A stretch of DNA of 64,000 bases from Symbiodinium microadriaticum. Taxonomy: Eukaryota > Sar > Dinophyceae > Suessiales > Symbiodiniaceae. The notes under the pieces are model-generated. The model was not told where the DNA came from. It saw nothing but the letters and a program-made list of their open reading frames with translations, and ran no database searches. How positions within the stretch are numbered: position 1 is the first letter of the stretch; each line of letters opens with the position of its first letter. Made by a program: the position numbers and the translations under genes. Below are positions 34,412 through 45,131 of this stretch, piece by piece. Location of the stretch: contig LSRX01001132.1 of NCBI GenBank assembly GCA_001939145.1, positions 26,239-90,238 on the forward strand. The letters run 5' to 3'.

Positions 34412-36311
34412 ATGCCCACCTGCCACATGATTGTCAAGGGTACCTTCATTGAGGTGACAGATGGCTGCAGCAATTTGGAGTGCAGTTGGCGGTGAAATGC
34501 CCTTAGGCTGCCGAAGCTAGGTTTATTTCCATCCAAGATCATCTAGGCATCGCAAGCCGAGGCATGATGCAGCGATATAAGAAGATCCGCAAGTTGAAAA
34601 CGGACCGCTCCTTCAGAAGCGATACTTCGTGCTGAGATCAAAAGGGCCCCGAGCTTGCCACCAGACGGATTCGCTGGGTTCTCCCTGATCAGGACTCCAT
34701 CCTAGCTGAGTGTGACAGTGCGACTTGGCCAGGATGGTTAGGATGGTGTAGGGTCTACGGCTCGGTTCTGCTGTGACCTGCTTCTGTGCCGGCTTGGACA
34801 GGAGCCGGAGATCCTTCTCCCAGAGCTCGATCGGCGTCCTTTGCCGGAGGTCTGCGCACACGCACAGCCCAGTTGCATCATGTTGCATCAAACACTTGCG
34901 CTTCAAAAAGACTCTGCCAAGGCCAAGTCAGAAAGGGCGCAGTCGCCCATCCCAAAGAAGGAAGACAGGACTCCTTGCTCAAGCACGAGGGGCCCACAGA
35001 GAGCTGTTGTTCTGCAGGAGCGAGTCGCCTCCCGCAGTGCAGCTCAGCTGGGCGTCACATGGACGGACCACTGTGATGTTGAGAAACATTCCAAACAACT
35101 ACACGAGGCCCGGTACCGGCGGCATGCACCACCACCTGCCCCAAAATGTCACCAGCAGACGGAAGCCAGGGAGGTATAGAAGTGGAGGCGCAGGTCCTGC
35201 GTCGGTTGCCTCGAAGGCATGACAGGGCAGGAATGTGTAGACTGTAGACGAAGGGTGCTCGTCGAGAAGCGGCTGACCGGCTACTATAAGTAGCTTACAT
35301 CTCGCCCTCCGGTTCATAGCAGTCTAGAGTCTAGCATGATCCGAGCATTTGTCCGATACCAGGCAGATGTTGCTGGAGCTGTTGTCGGAAAGTGGGTTCG
35401 ACTCTCGTTGCTTGGCCGACCAAGGGTCAGAGAAGGGAGTACAACCAGTACTGCTAGGTTGGTTTTCAGAATCAGAAAGGTGCAGCGCCTCAAGATAGAT
35501 GTTGTTGGACACAAGTGGTTGCCTGATTGTAGGCTGTTGAGTTGAGGCTATGACTTCGTATACTTACCATGCGATTTCCAGCGCGACTCAAACCTGGGCT
35601 ACGCCTTCATCAACCTGATAGATTCCGATCCTCAAGCGGCACGGAGATTTCATGTTTCTGAACTAGGTGCTTCGATGTCAGTTGCATCGCCCTGCGGTGC
35701 ACCTGCTCGAAAAAGCGCCTGCTGAAAGCGCATCCATCCAAGGAAGCAGTCGATGCTTTTTGGACGGTCTTTGATGGCTTCTCATCCTGGGCCATACCGA
35801 CAGCAAAGGCATGTTGCGGAAGCCTATTTTGTGAAGCTTGCGCCGCCCCCTCTATCCTACCTGGAGGTCGGCCAGGTGACCTGGAGTGGTCCTCACCAAG
35901 GCCTATCTCAAGGATGTACTATGACCACTACGACCCATGTGCGCAATGTGCCTGACATGAACTGCGAGGCCTCGAGGCACACGTGGAGCGCTACCGGAAC
36001 AGCCCAGTCATGCACAGGACTAGCGGACTAGCAATGCCAGCTTGTCAGAAGAAGCACGCTCAGGCTCAGGAAGGCACTCATGCTACACAACAAGAGCAAA
36101 TCTCTAAGGAGTGCACTACCTGCATTTTCCGAAGCAGCCGGGAGGAGTGTGCCGGAAGAGTACAGGCCTCTGATCTTCGCGAACGGTGAACAGGTTCCTT
36201 GTCAGCAGACTTCTCTGACGTTCTGGCTCGTGGAGTGCGGTGTGCTTGCGTCAGGTTCCCTTTCCCCCACCAACCAGGAGGCTGAAGGCCCCGACCAAGA
36301 ACACACGATAG
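34412..36311 (+). CDS. Mei2-like RNA-binding protein, tandem copy 3
   Basis: The N-terminal motif exon starts at about 34,412 (CHMIVKGTFIEVTDGC). RRM exons: A ends at 35,107 (RTTVMLRNIPNNYTRP near 35,063); B1 35,363-35,406 (QMLLELLSESGFDS); B2 35,547-35,635 (YDFVYLPCDFQRDSNLGY); C 35,743-35,808 (EAVDAFWTVFDGFSSWAI); D1 35,867-35,900 (VGQVTWSGPHQG); D2 35,969-36,017 (LEAHVERYRNSPVMH); E1 36,145-36,193 (SVPEEYRPLIFANGEQ); E2 36,255-36,311 (VPFPPPTRRLKAPTKNTR, stop TAG). D and E are each cut by a short intron absent from the other copies. The B1/B2 intron (35,407-35,546) is GT-AG, D1/D2 is GC-AG, D2/E1 is GA-AG and E1/E2 is GT-AG. The spliced frame matches the other copies in length. This is the most compact copy (about 1.9 kb). 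Confidence 0.8.
35901..35968 (+). other. 68-nt GC-AG intron with a 6-nt direct repeat, only in copy 3
   Basis: Splits the WSGPHQG/LEAHVE exon that is whole in copies 1, 2, 4 and 5. AGGCCT lies at both edges (35,899-35,904 and 35,967-35,972). Removal rejoins CAA GGC CTC GAG. Confidence 0.85.
36194..36254 (+). other. 61-nt GT-AG intron with a perfect 8-nt direct repeat, only in copy 3
   Basis: Splits the last exon, which is whole at this point in the other four copies. CAGGTTCC occurs at 36,191-36,198 and 36,252-36,259. Splicing inside the repeat restores NGEQVPFPPPTRR, the same length as NGVRQPFPCPTRK in copy 2. Confidence 0.88.
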
Positions 36312-39000
36312 CACCGAGGCTGACTTTACTCCGCGCCTTTTTGTGAAGGCAGATGTAGGGCTCTTATGCTGCACTGACCCTGGTTGCTGAGGCAGTTTTG
36401 TTCTGTACAGAGGAAGCTCCCAGAAGAGATGGCCACTTGGAGCACAGTGACAGTCTCGCTCTGACGGCGACCTTTGCGGGCGCTCCAGGACTTCCGCTTG
36501 AGCTTTCGCGCTCACCGCCTTAGAGCCGCCGGGCAACACAGGCCGTGAGCAGGGTCGGAGCATTTGAGATGCATAAAGGAGGCAAGATTTAGCATGTGCA
36601 TCCTCGGCCATCTTGGTATAGCAGGTTGTCCGGAGGACCATGCTGGCTGCGCTTGGGAAGAACCTCGCAGGATATTATGATTGCTGCTTCAGTGGAGCTG
36701 CTTCGCAGTATATACAGCGAGAGTATCGGCCTGTACATGCTTCCAGTGACATTTTGTTTATTTGCAGCGTTTGTTCGGCATCGTTGATCTTGACCCGGGA
36801 AGCATCTGTTCTGAGCACTGCTGGCTCAATTGAGCGGCGGAGCCGCTAGGGTCTGATTTCTGCATGCCAGGGTCTGACAAGTAAATGTCTCCCGGCCCTG
36901 GTATGTGCAACATCGTACAACCCGCAGGCCGCCCTCGGGTTGCCTGGTGTGTTGGCCCATTCCAGTCCCATTCCATCGCGCGGCCTGCATCAAGTATGAT
37001 ATCATGACTCCACAAGGATAAGGCCAAGCTTCCAGCTCTCGAGATTGCCAACACTTGCTCACAAGGAAGCTACGTGCGTTGCGGAAGCCTTGAAGGCAGG
37101 GCCGTCGCTGCAAAGCTGTACCCGGCTCAACCTTCCGTTCTCAGGAACCAGACAGCAGATCTCTAGGATGTTGGGATTGCGAATTCTCTCCAATCGCACT
37201 GCCTCCTTATGGTCTCTTGTGCCTCCAGCATCTTCATGAGCACCGCGTGTTCATGCGCATGTTGGAAGCACAAGAGACCGTGGACCTCCACCAACTTCGA
37301 AATGGTCGCTGGCTTCGCGTTCTTCCCCATGGTAGCGACAGTATCATCCGAAACATGACGATGTTCTTGAAGTCTTGAAGCTCTTAACGAGACGTGGTAG
37401 ACGTGTGGTGGTGATAGGCAAGTTTCAGTTGTGCAAGTTATGACCTGTATGGACACCAGCATTCTGCATTGCCAGCTGGACCACATGTTCGCGCTGTTCC
37501 AGTCGATGTGTTGCACTTCAGACGGAGCTGAAGCAGCGCCGTTCATTGTCAACGATGCTCTCTCGAAGACACGGCCCGGCCACATGAGCAGTTATGCAAG
37601 GCACGACCTAATTACATGGGATGCTTCGCCCTCACAGGTCAAGATGAAGCGGACACTGCTTGTGGGCACCGCCTGCCTCCCTTGCGCAACATGGAAGGCC
37701 CTCTGCGACGCACAGCAGTGCCGTTCTTCGTCGCGATGTTCTCTCGAAGACACGGCCACCATTGTCGAGCACGACAGTTGCAACGAGCGTGGCAACGACA
37801 ACCGTTGTGTGTCTGAGGTGTGCACTGCGTGACCGAGTTCGGCAGTCAAATCATTGAAGGATGCCATCCAATGCCGCGATCTTACAGGAGTCTTTGGCGA
37901 ACGTGTCCTTTCCTACCCGGACTCTTCGAAAGGCTGATTGGAGCCCTGTACCTGTGCACAGCCGGATGCTCGAACTGGCGTGAAAAAGTCACTGCTCCTT
38001 TGCATTTGCCTCAGTTGTAGTTGAAGTTGACATGGATTCTGTATGCGGGCCTTCGGCATGTTGAGCCCGAGGACACGCGCGCATAGCTACATGGTTTGGC
38101 CCTTGACTTTTGAAACCTTTGTGGCAGCCGCTTGCTGGTGGCGCACTCTGTATGGATGTTGATGGAGTTGTGTGATGATGGACCCAATACTTTTGTTTCA
38201 GCGCCATGGGGTTGGAGTCTCGACATCCATCTCGAGTGCTGCGAGTGTGCGAGGCCACCTCTAACCACTTAGCTAGGGCGCAGCTAGCAGTGGGCAAGAC
38301 CATGCTGTATAGAATTCGTAGGTGGTTCTTGGCCCAAACGCTGCAAGTGACCACACAAGGGGCGAAAGAGCCGTCATGAGGCCGCCATAGTTGCGGAGCA
38401 TTTTTTGGAAAAGTACGTCTTCGTTCCGCGACCTACGATTTCGTAGCAATACCGGAATTCGACGATTTAAGCATCGCCAGACAAATCAAGACAAGCGAGG
38501 ATCTCTGCTCAGTCTCAGGTTCAGAATCTTCTTGTTCCCTGTGCGGTCGCTACGTGTGCACATGAGTTTGCAGCATCTTCACCGGCTGCGACATGTTTCG
38601 GCTCGAACGACCAGCCTGGCAATTTGCGGCTGGGTCCAGGCAAGATGAGCTGTTGACCTATCCATGAAAGTTCTTGCGACAATCGCGCGCTGGGATTTTG
38701 CCTGCATCGATGAAGTCTCATTCTATCGTCCCGTGATGTCCCGTGCAGGACCAGCGCTGGAAACAGCACGCGATGTGTGCAATGTCGACATTCCATGCAG
38801 ACTGCGCAGAAACCACAGTGTCGGATCACCAGGACTCCGTGGAGAAGGCGTTTTTTGAATTGGTGTTCACGCGACGTGCCTGTAGAGGTAGGTAAGCGCA
38901 TCACACCGACAGGCACGTCCGGTCTGTTTAGTTTTTGCTCGTTGCCCCGTCCCACTGCTGACTTCCGGAGCTGTGTTGGGCGGTCGTGTAAGCACGTTCC
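36312..39000. other. Stretch between copies 3 and 4
   Basis: No exon of a known family is recognised. Open frames are short and found on both strands. A run around 37,430-37,850 contains partly repeated words (CTCTCGAAGACACGGCC near 37,559 and 37,740), which points to a small internal duplication of about 180 bp. Confidence 0.4.
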
Positions 39001-39009
39001 ATTTAAGGG

Positions 39010-41727
39010 TTGAAAGGACTTAGGAGATTAAAGGCTAAGTTTGGGTTAGCCGCACAGGACACCGAGCATTCAGTCGTGGTGAAGCACACCTTCTTGGATG
39101 TCCGAGAAGGCGAAAGCCCCTCAGTTCCGAATATGAATGAGTTGGTCAGCTCGGGGTTAAGCTTATGGTCATGGTGCTCTCCCCTGTTTTCCTACCCTGA
39201 CACACTGTCAGCGGTTCGTTAAAGGGCAATCTGGGAATTTCGAGATGCCCAAAGCCGTCCTCACAAGGCTTGGACGAGCAATGCAGGCGAATGCGACGAG
39301 CATACTCCGTCTCCTGGATGATAAAGCATTGTGCCTCAATGCAGCGTAAGTTGGGCCAGTACTTGCCACGAGCGTCGTTGCCTTCCGAATGTGCTCACAG
39401 GGTAGCACAGACATGCACCGATCATCCAGTAGTCATCGAATTGCAATGTTGCGCTTCAACAGGGTGGCCCCCCCCCCCCCCCCCCCCCNGCCCCCCCCCC
39501 CCCCAGTCCCCAAGAGGTGGACCCCGACAGTGAAGAATGTGCACCCAAGTTTCGCCTCAATGCATGGAGATCCATTCTTTGGGATCGGCTAGTTAGTTAG
39601 CACCCTTCAGGATTGCCACCCGAAGCAATTTCTCGGCTTCCACTGCAGCCCTCAAACCTCAGCAAAGATTCCATTCCACTGTCGTCTAAATGAAGCTGCT
39701 AGGCTGAAGCATCTACTCCGAACCTTACCTTACCTTGGATGTTTGCAGAAGTGACTGTAGAAAGAGAGCGCAAGCCAACAGAGAACCTGCCCAACAACTC
39801 TACATGAAACGGGTGTCCCAAACACTCAAGGACGATTAGCCAGGCAAACTTCACTTGGAAGAGGTTACCATTCCCATGCTTATAGGGACTCTGAAGGCAG
39901 CACCGGAACCTTTCTTTCCGTCATACTGACATCTCAGCCTTCTGCCCCTTTTTGGCCCAGGATCCAGCTTTCCTCAAATACACCGGAGGGGCGGTGTACA
40001 ATCCTGGTCAGTTCAGTGATGAGCAAGATCAGGAGCCGACCAGTGGAGACATGTGGAGACCTGTCGTGCTGTGGCTCCTCCATCGGCTCCACAGGAAACG
40101 CAAAGTCAGCACCGAAGCCAGACGGATCACGCTGCTGCGGAGACTCTCAGAGGCAAGATGGATCTTGCATCTGCGCAAGGACACCCAAGGAGCTTCGCAT
40201 TCCTCGAAGCGTTTAACTGGTAGCAAGCGACTTGCACGCGAATGCAACCCATGCGTGCCCATAGACCGAGGACAAGCAGTGACTGCCCAGAGTCGGCACC
40301 GGCGACCGTCAGCGACACCACCAAGGTGCGTCCCACAAGAAAAGATCTCACACCTCACGCTCAGCAGTAGCAGAGCTTCCCCAAACCGAGGCCGATGGCC
40401 GCACGACAATGATGCTGAGGACCCCCTGCCTCTTTCTGGTCCCTGCAGACCACCCACGGGATCGAGGTTACTGCACTTCAAACACTTTGTTGAGGAATCT
40501 TCCGAACAACTATACGAGGCCCGACCTGTCAAGAAGCAGACATTCAGATTGTAGGAATATTGCGGTGCATTGACGGACTAGCCTGCTGCCCGGAGACCCA
40601 CGCCAACTGCCACTGACCACCAGCAAGGCGAATGCTTCTTGAACTCCTGGATTCCCACGGCTTCAGCGCCAAGTACGACTTTGTCTACCTGCCTTGCGAT
40701 TTTGCTCGTAGCTTGTTTAGTCTCCAAGGCTTACAAAGCAAAGACACAGCAACACCGTAGGCCGGGATACAGCGCGGGTTGACTCAAAGCTGTGGTGTCA
40801 CAACGAAGTCGTCCTCGAGCCCAGGCAAGTCCAACCTCGGCTATGCCTTTGTGAACCTGGCGAATGCAGAGACTCGGCACGTGAAATTGCACGGATCTAG
40901 ACTCTAGAATGTATCGTTTGATGCTGCAGATCTAGCAAGCTCTCAGCCTGGCAGGAGTTTCGCATTTAGGGACGTTTAGTTAGGGTCTGCAGCTGAAGCC
41001 TCCGTTTGTCTTCGTCGCTCCCCGGGTGCACACCATAGAGACTGTACTCCCCTGAGGACATTGTGGAAGCCTTCCGTAGCGCCTTCGATGGCTTCGTAGA
41101 CTGGGAGCTGCCGACAGCTAAGGCACGGCGGGAGGGTTTTGTGTCCTGTGTCTTAGACTGGAAAGCTTTCCAGTTGAATGCACTCTGAAATCATGGTATT
41201 GCACGTTTGGCGTGCACGCACCCCCCACCGCCCCATCCCGCACCCACTGCGACGATGTATTGTGCCTGTATTCAGGTCTGCCGCGTTGGCTTCAGCGGCC
41301 CACACCAGGGCCTGACAGCACATATTGGCCGCTACCGGAACAGTCCCGTGATGCACAAGAGACTGGGCTCCTACTTGAAAGGTGTGTTGCTGAGTCCTTC
41401 TCCGTGTTTCAGCCAGAGCTTCCTTTATTGCACCAGTATAGGATTCCGGGAGCTATCCTTCGCCAGCCAAACGCTTGGAAACATATCCGAGCAGCCCTAC
41501 GCTGGTGCAATACCTCAAAAGTCAGGAGTGTTCCAGACGAGTACAAGCCCATCATCCTTAGCAACGGAGTGCGCCAGCGCTTTCCTGCGCCAACTCGCAA
41601 GATCAAGCGCCCGGCCGCGTGGACTGCATTTCGGGCCGTACCAGCGATGAGCCATGGTTTGCAGCTGATCCTCCTAAGGCTTTGGGCAGATGAGGGGTCA
41701 GTTCCTGCATCGCTTCCTTCGTTATGA
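39010..41727 (+). CDS. Mei2-like RNA-binding protein, tandem copy 4
   Basis: The N-terminal motif exon (about 39,055-39,160) reads TEHSVVVKHTFLDVREGE. A second upstream exon (from about 39,955) carries GGAVYNPGQFSDEQDQE, matching copy 2. RRM exons: A1 ends at 40,419 (RTTMMLR); A2 40,495-40,518 (NLPNNYTR); B1 40,628-40,710 (MLLELLDSHGFSAKYDFVYL and on to the start of DFARS); B2 from 40,825 (SNLGYAFVNLANAET); C about 41,037-41,122 (SAFDGFVDWELPTAK); D 41,276-41,358 (VCRVGFSGPHQGL, RYRNSPVMHK); E 41,526-41,727 (SVPDEYKPIILSNGVRQ, PAPTRKIKRP, stop). The introns inside A (GA-AG) and between B1 and B2 (GC-AG) exist only in this copy. A poly-C run with an undetermined base at 39,489 lies between the two upstream exons. 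The 3' tail after IKRP is less certain. Confidence 0.8.
39470..39505. repeat. Poly-C run with an undetermined base
   Basis: Near-continuous C run with N at 39,489. The assembly is unreliable here; the true length is unknown. Confidence 0.9.
40420..40494 (+). other. 75-nt GA-AG intron made of a dispersed repeat, only in copy 4
   Basis: It interrupts the first RRM motif (MMLR|NLPNNYTR), which is whole in the other four copies. TGAGG lies at both edges (40,416-40,420 and 40,491-40,495). From about 40,427 it aligns with the repeats near 58.3 and 59.95 kb, sharing CGGGATCGAGGTTACTGCAC. Confidence 0.88.
40711..40824 (+). other. 114-nt GC-AG intron, only in copy 4
   Basis: It interrupts DFxR/xNLGYAF, which is continuous in copies 1, 2, 3 and 5. 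Donor GCTTG, acceptor CCCAG before GCAAG; the frame is restored as FARSKSNLGY, one residue longer than in the other copies. No clear direct repeat beyond GC. Confidence 0.7.
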
Positions 41728-42740
41728 TCATAGGTGCAGTGGCATCAGAAAGCCTGCACTTTCTGCCGCAGCGTTCGCCTTGCTTGTTCGCAAGGAGCAC
41801 TTCTTGCAGAGCATGCAAGTGCTGTCAGCGCGTTCCTTCGAGGCTTTCATTGGTAACTGCTGATGGCTTGTCGTGAGCCCAACGTGAATGCAGCCAGGCC
41901 AATGCTTCGTTTTTTGTCCTGAGAGCTGCCTTCAATTTTCGATCTCTCCAATTTGCCGGGCCAGTTGAGCACTTCACTGTCTTGCACACCTTGCCTACAG
42001 CTCGACATGCCGATCATGGCAAGGCGAAGCCTGACCTATAGTCCGGGAGGGTGTGACAAGACGAAAGGCATCAGATGTCGGTGCAATCAACATTCTGGCA
42101 ACCCTCTGCTGCTAGACCCAGACTGATGGACGCAGGCAGTGCAAGGCTTGCTGCTAGGTGGTCATACCAGCCTGCCAGATTCGACCAGCAGGTTGCATGA
42201 AAGGATTGCTACGTTCGGTTTACGAGGGACGCAGGTGCCTGCTGCAGGGGTGGCAAAGCCAGTCTCCCTGTGCGACCACCTTGCAGCAGCCTGTGCATTG
42301 CCGTGCAGTGCATCTGCCGGGTACCAAGACATAGTAGTGGCAAGTGAAAACATGTAACAATTTATTGAGCTGTGATGCAATCTGATGAGTCTATTTTGAT
42401 TTTCTGTCTTGGCTGCGGCTCTGTACAGCTTAGATCTGGAGAGTGTCTTGTTGGCGCCAAAAAGCCTTGGCGATACAGCACGCTGAGGCACTAGGCAATG
42501 CATGCAATTATTTAGCAAGATCCTTTGCGTCAAATTTGTAGGGCCTGAAAAGGGGTCTGCATGCCGGGCTGGTACAGCGGCCTTCTTCCGCCTCTTAGCG
42601 GAATGCTCCTGAACTCCCTCCAGAACAGGGAACGAGAGCTTACATTTACAAGATGAAATAATGAAAGTTGAATTCGGCCTGTTGGCAGCATGTCCTTTAA
42701 GTGTCCTTCAAGCTGCATCAGCCATTTTGCAGTGTTGACT
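41728..42740. other. Stretch downstream of copy 4
   Basis: No recognised gene. No repeat or RNA gene is supported. Confidence 0.4.
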
Positions 42741-43030
42741 CTCTGCACGTTTGGCTCAAGTGCTTCGGAAGCAGCTCTCGCGCAGTTTGGGCGCGGATAG
42801 GTGCCCATGGACTCGGAGAGAGCTGGCACCCGGAACCCAGCGGAGGATGCATGTACTGAAGTTTCATCTATGTTCCACGGTCTTGTGGTCAAGCAACATC
42901 ATAGCTCAAAATTCAGTTTGGGCAGCAAGCAAGCATCACCTCAGGATCTGGGAGTCGAGGACTGCTTTGAAGCTTGCTTCGAGGATGCCGTGGACATAGC
43001 TCCGCCAAAGGAGCCCCTCTGCATTGTAGG
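42720..43030 (+). pseudogene. Possible spliced-leader-tagged retrocopy fragment
   Basis: AGCCATTTTG (42,720-42,729) and TTTGGCTCAAG (42,750-42,760) are the two halves of the 22-nt dinoflagellate spliced leader, here about 20 bp apart. Forty bp after the second half a frame starts at ATG 42,801 (MPMDSERAGTRNPAEDAC) and stays readable through HGLVVKQHHSSKFSLGSK and DCFEACFEDAVDIAPPKEP to about 43,020. In dinoflagellates, mRNAs that were trans-spliced, reverse transcribed and reinserted keep such leader relicts. The protein is unknown; LVVK recalls the N-terminal motif of the Mei2-like copies, but the match is too short to count. Confidence 0.35.
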
Positions 43031-43164
43031 GCTGAGACGGAGTTCTCTTGTTGCTAGACTCAAGGACCCACTCAGCAGCAGTTACTTCTACTGTAACGGT
43101 CCACAGTCAACAGCTACTTCTAGCCACAGCAGCAGCAAAGAAACACACACACACACACACACTT

Positions 43165-43633
43165 ACTTGGACTATCCGGTCAATGCCGGTTGGCACTTCT
43201 TCTTTTATTGCCTCTTGCATCTCTTTTCATCTTTTTGTCTTTTCTCATCCTTTATTAAAGATAAGATATATTTATGAGCTAATGGAGCCTCTTGAATCCT
43301 TGTAAAATTGACAGCAGAAGATTCTAGCTGCATGATAAATGCATGATGAATTGAAGCTGGAATCTCAAGGCTAACATCTAGAAGAGCTACAATCACTTCA
43401 AACGAAAAGTGAAACTTGCCGCAGGTACAGAGCTGTGCTTCCATAACTCCATCCACCTATTCCGCTAGCTTCATTGGCTGGCATCACGGAATAGGCTGCC
43501 AGCCCCCTGCTTTGTAAATATTAATGCATCAGAACTGAAGCTGCAGAATGACTTGAAGCATAAAGAATTCACCACTCAAAAAGACTAGGCAAAATTACGA
43601 CTCATTCCTTAGGATCAGGAGTTTCACACACAC
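43165..43633. repeat. 469-bp direct repeat, left copy (LTR-like)
   Basis: Nearly identical to 45,132-45,600, and the same length. Both copies start ACTTGGACTATCCGGTCAAT and end in GAGTTTCACACACAC, with only a handful of substitutions visible. A (CA)n run lies just outside the left edge. Each copy contains two interleaved inverted repeats near its middle. Confidence 0.9.
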
Positions 43634-45131
43634 GCAACCGGTTAAAACCGGTTGCCAACAGAACAGCTAGACAAGAAACCATAACCAGCTTTTTGTCGTC
43701 CGGTTGCCGTCGCCGTAACTTACTCTGAAGATGGAACAGAATGATACGAAACGAACAAGCACGGATGCAGGGTGTCCTTTTGGTTGGCGAAACGACCTAC
43801 CTTATGCTTGGAGAATTACGGTCAGAACGAGATGAAGATGAACACAGCAAGCAACGTCACGTCTTGGGTATGAACGACGTTTCCAGCTCGGAAGCATCAA
43901 ACTTGGATCAGCTTTGGGTAACCATACCTCTCAGCATGGCTTTGGGTTTGCTTCGCATAATCTTCGTCGTGTTTCGTTGTCGTCAATTATGTAGTTATCT
44001 AACAAACATTATGAGGCCTGTGAAACCATTGGAACTCTTCAGACAGCAAACAGCTGTAAGTGTAATACAAAAACTGCTACATGTAAGCTTGGACCTCAAG
44101 GCTGACTTGCTCCTCTAACTTACTATCGCAGATGTGCAAGAACAACAACACAGTAACCACTACACACGCAACAGAGACGACGACGAACAAACGGCAGCAA
44201 CACAGCAACACGACGACAACGACGACTGACCGAAAACACAGCCAACACCGCAACCCCTACACGCGCAACAAAGACGACGACGAACAAACGGCAGCAACAC
44301 AGCAACACGACGACGACGACGACTGACCGAAAAAACAGCCACAACAACACAACAAGGTGCTTGAAGGTATATAGACTGTTGAGCAGGTGCTGCAGGCAGA
44401 CCTTGACCGAGCTCTCGGTCTGGTCGTCGTCGTCATGTCTTGAACATTGAACTGGGGTGAAAGCAGGATGATACGACGCGACAGAAAACGGATGCAAGGT
44501 ATCCTCTGGGTGGCGAAACGAGTTAGATCACGATGTTTACTTATTGAACGACATGGGAATGGACACACGAATAAAATCTAGCAAGTTGATTCCTAGAAAT
44601 TCTTGCTTTTGTCCGTCTTGAGCACGAAGGCTACTGACAATCAAAAATTGGAGCACACGACCGACGCACGCCGAACGACAAGAACGACGAAACGAGCAAT
44701 CAATCTTGGGTATGCTTGGATCAGCCTCGGGTATGCTTGGGTATACATTGGGACGCTGCATCAAGTGCAGCTAGCGATAGCATTGAAAACGATGGATCAG
44801 CTTTGGGTAATCATTCCAGCAATGGAACGATACTGGGTATGCTTGAGCAATAATGCTCGTTTGGGTAAACAACGATAGCTTGGGTATGTAATGACAAAAA
44901 GTCTGATACGCCTCAGTGAGACATATCAGAGATGCTGGGGTGCTTTCTGGCAGGGGTATACCTGGGATTGCGTTAGCCTTTAAAGAGCGTTGGGCAGCTT
45001 GGAAGAAGTCTGGTCTAATACCAGAATGTAATCAGATTTCATGTGGGGTATACCCGAGAGGGGATGCGGCTAGTACGCTAGCCGCATCCTTCACGACTGG
45101 CCCTTTGTCAGAATTACCAGCCGAACAACAC
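43634..45131. mobile_element. 1.5-kb segment between the 469-bp repeats, no polymerase seen
   Basis: The interior of an LTR-retroelement-like arrangement. I find no reverse transcriptase, integrase or gag motif. It holds a palindrome (ACCGGTTAAAACCGGT at about 43,639), a duplicated block (about 43,742-43,795 resembles 44,468-44,520, both containing GGTTGGCGAAACGA-like words), an ACGACGACGAACAAACGGCA block repeated near 44,175 and 44,270, several GGGTATGCTTGG words (44,708-44,885) and a strong hairpin at 45,062-45,089. It is probably a non-autonomous element. Confidence 0.5.
45062..45089. terminator. Perfect 12-bp inverted repeat with a 4-nt loop
   Basis: GGATGCGGCTAG and CTAGCCGCATCC around TACG. 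It is hairpin-capable and lies 43 bp before the right 469-bp repeat. Its function is unknown; a terminator role is only one possibility and is not typical for a eukaryote. Confidence 0.5.

Noticed and set aside
36145-36346. Read-through C-terminus of Mei2-like copy 3 ending at 36,346
   Set aside because: Removing the 61-nt intron restores the paralog alignment (VPFPPPTRRLK) and a stop at 36,311; the read-through tail matches no sister copy.
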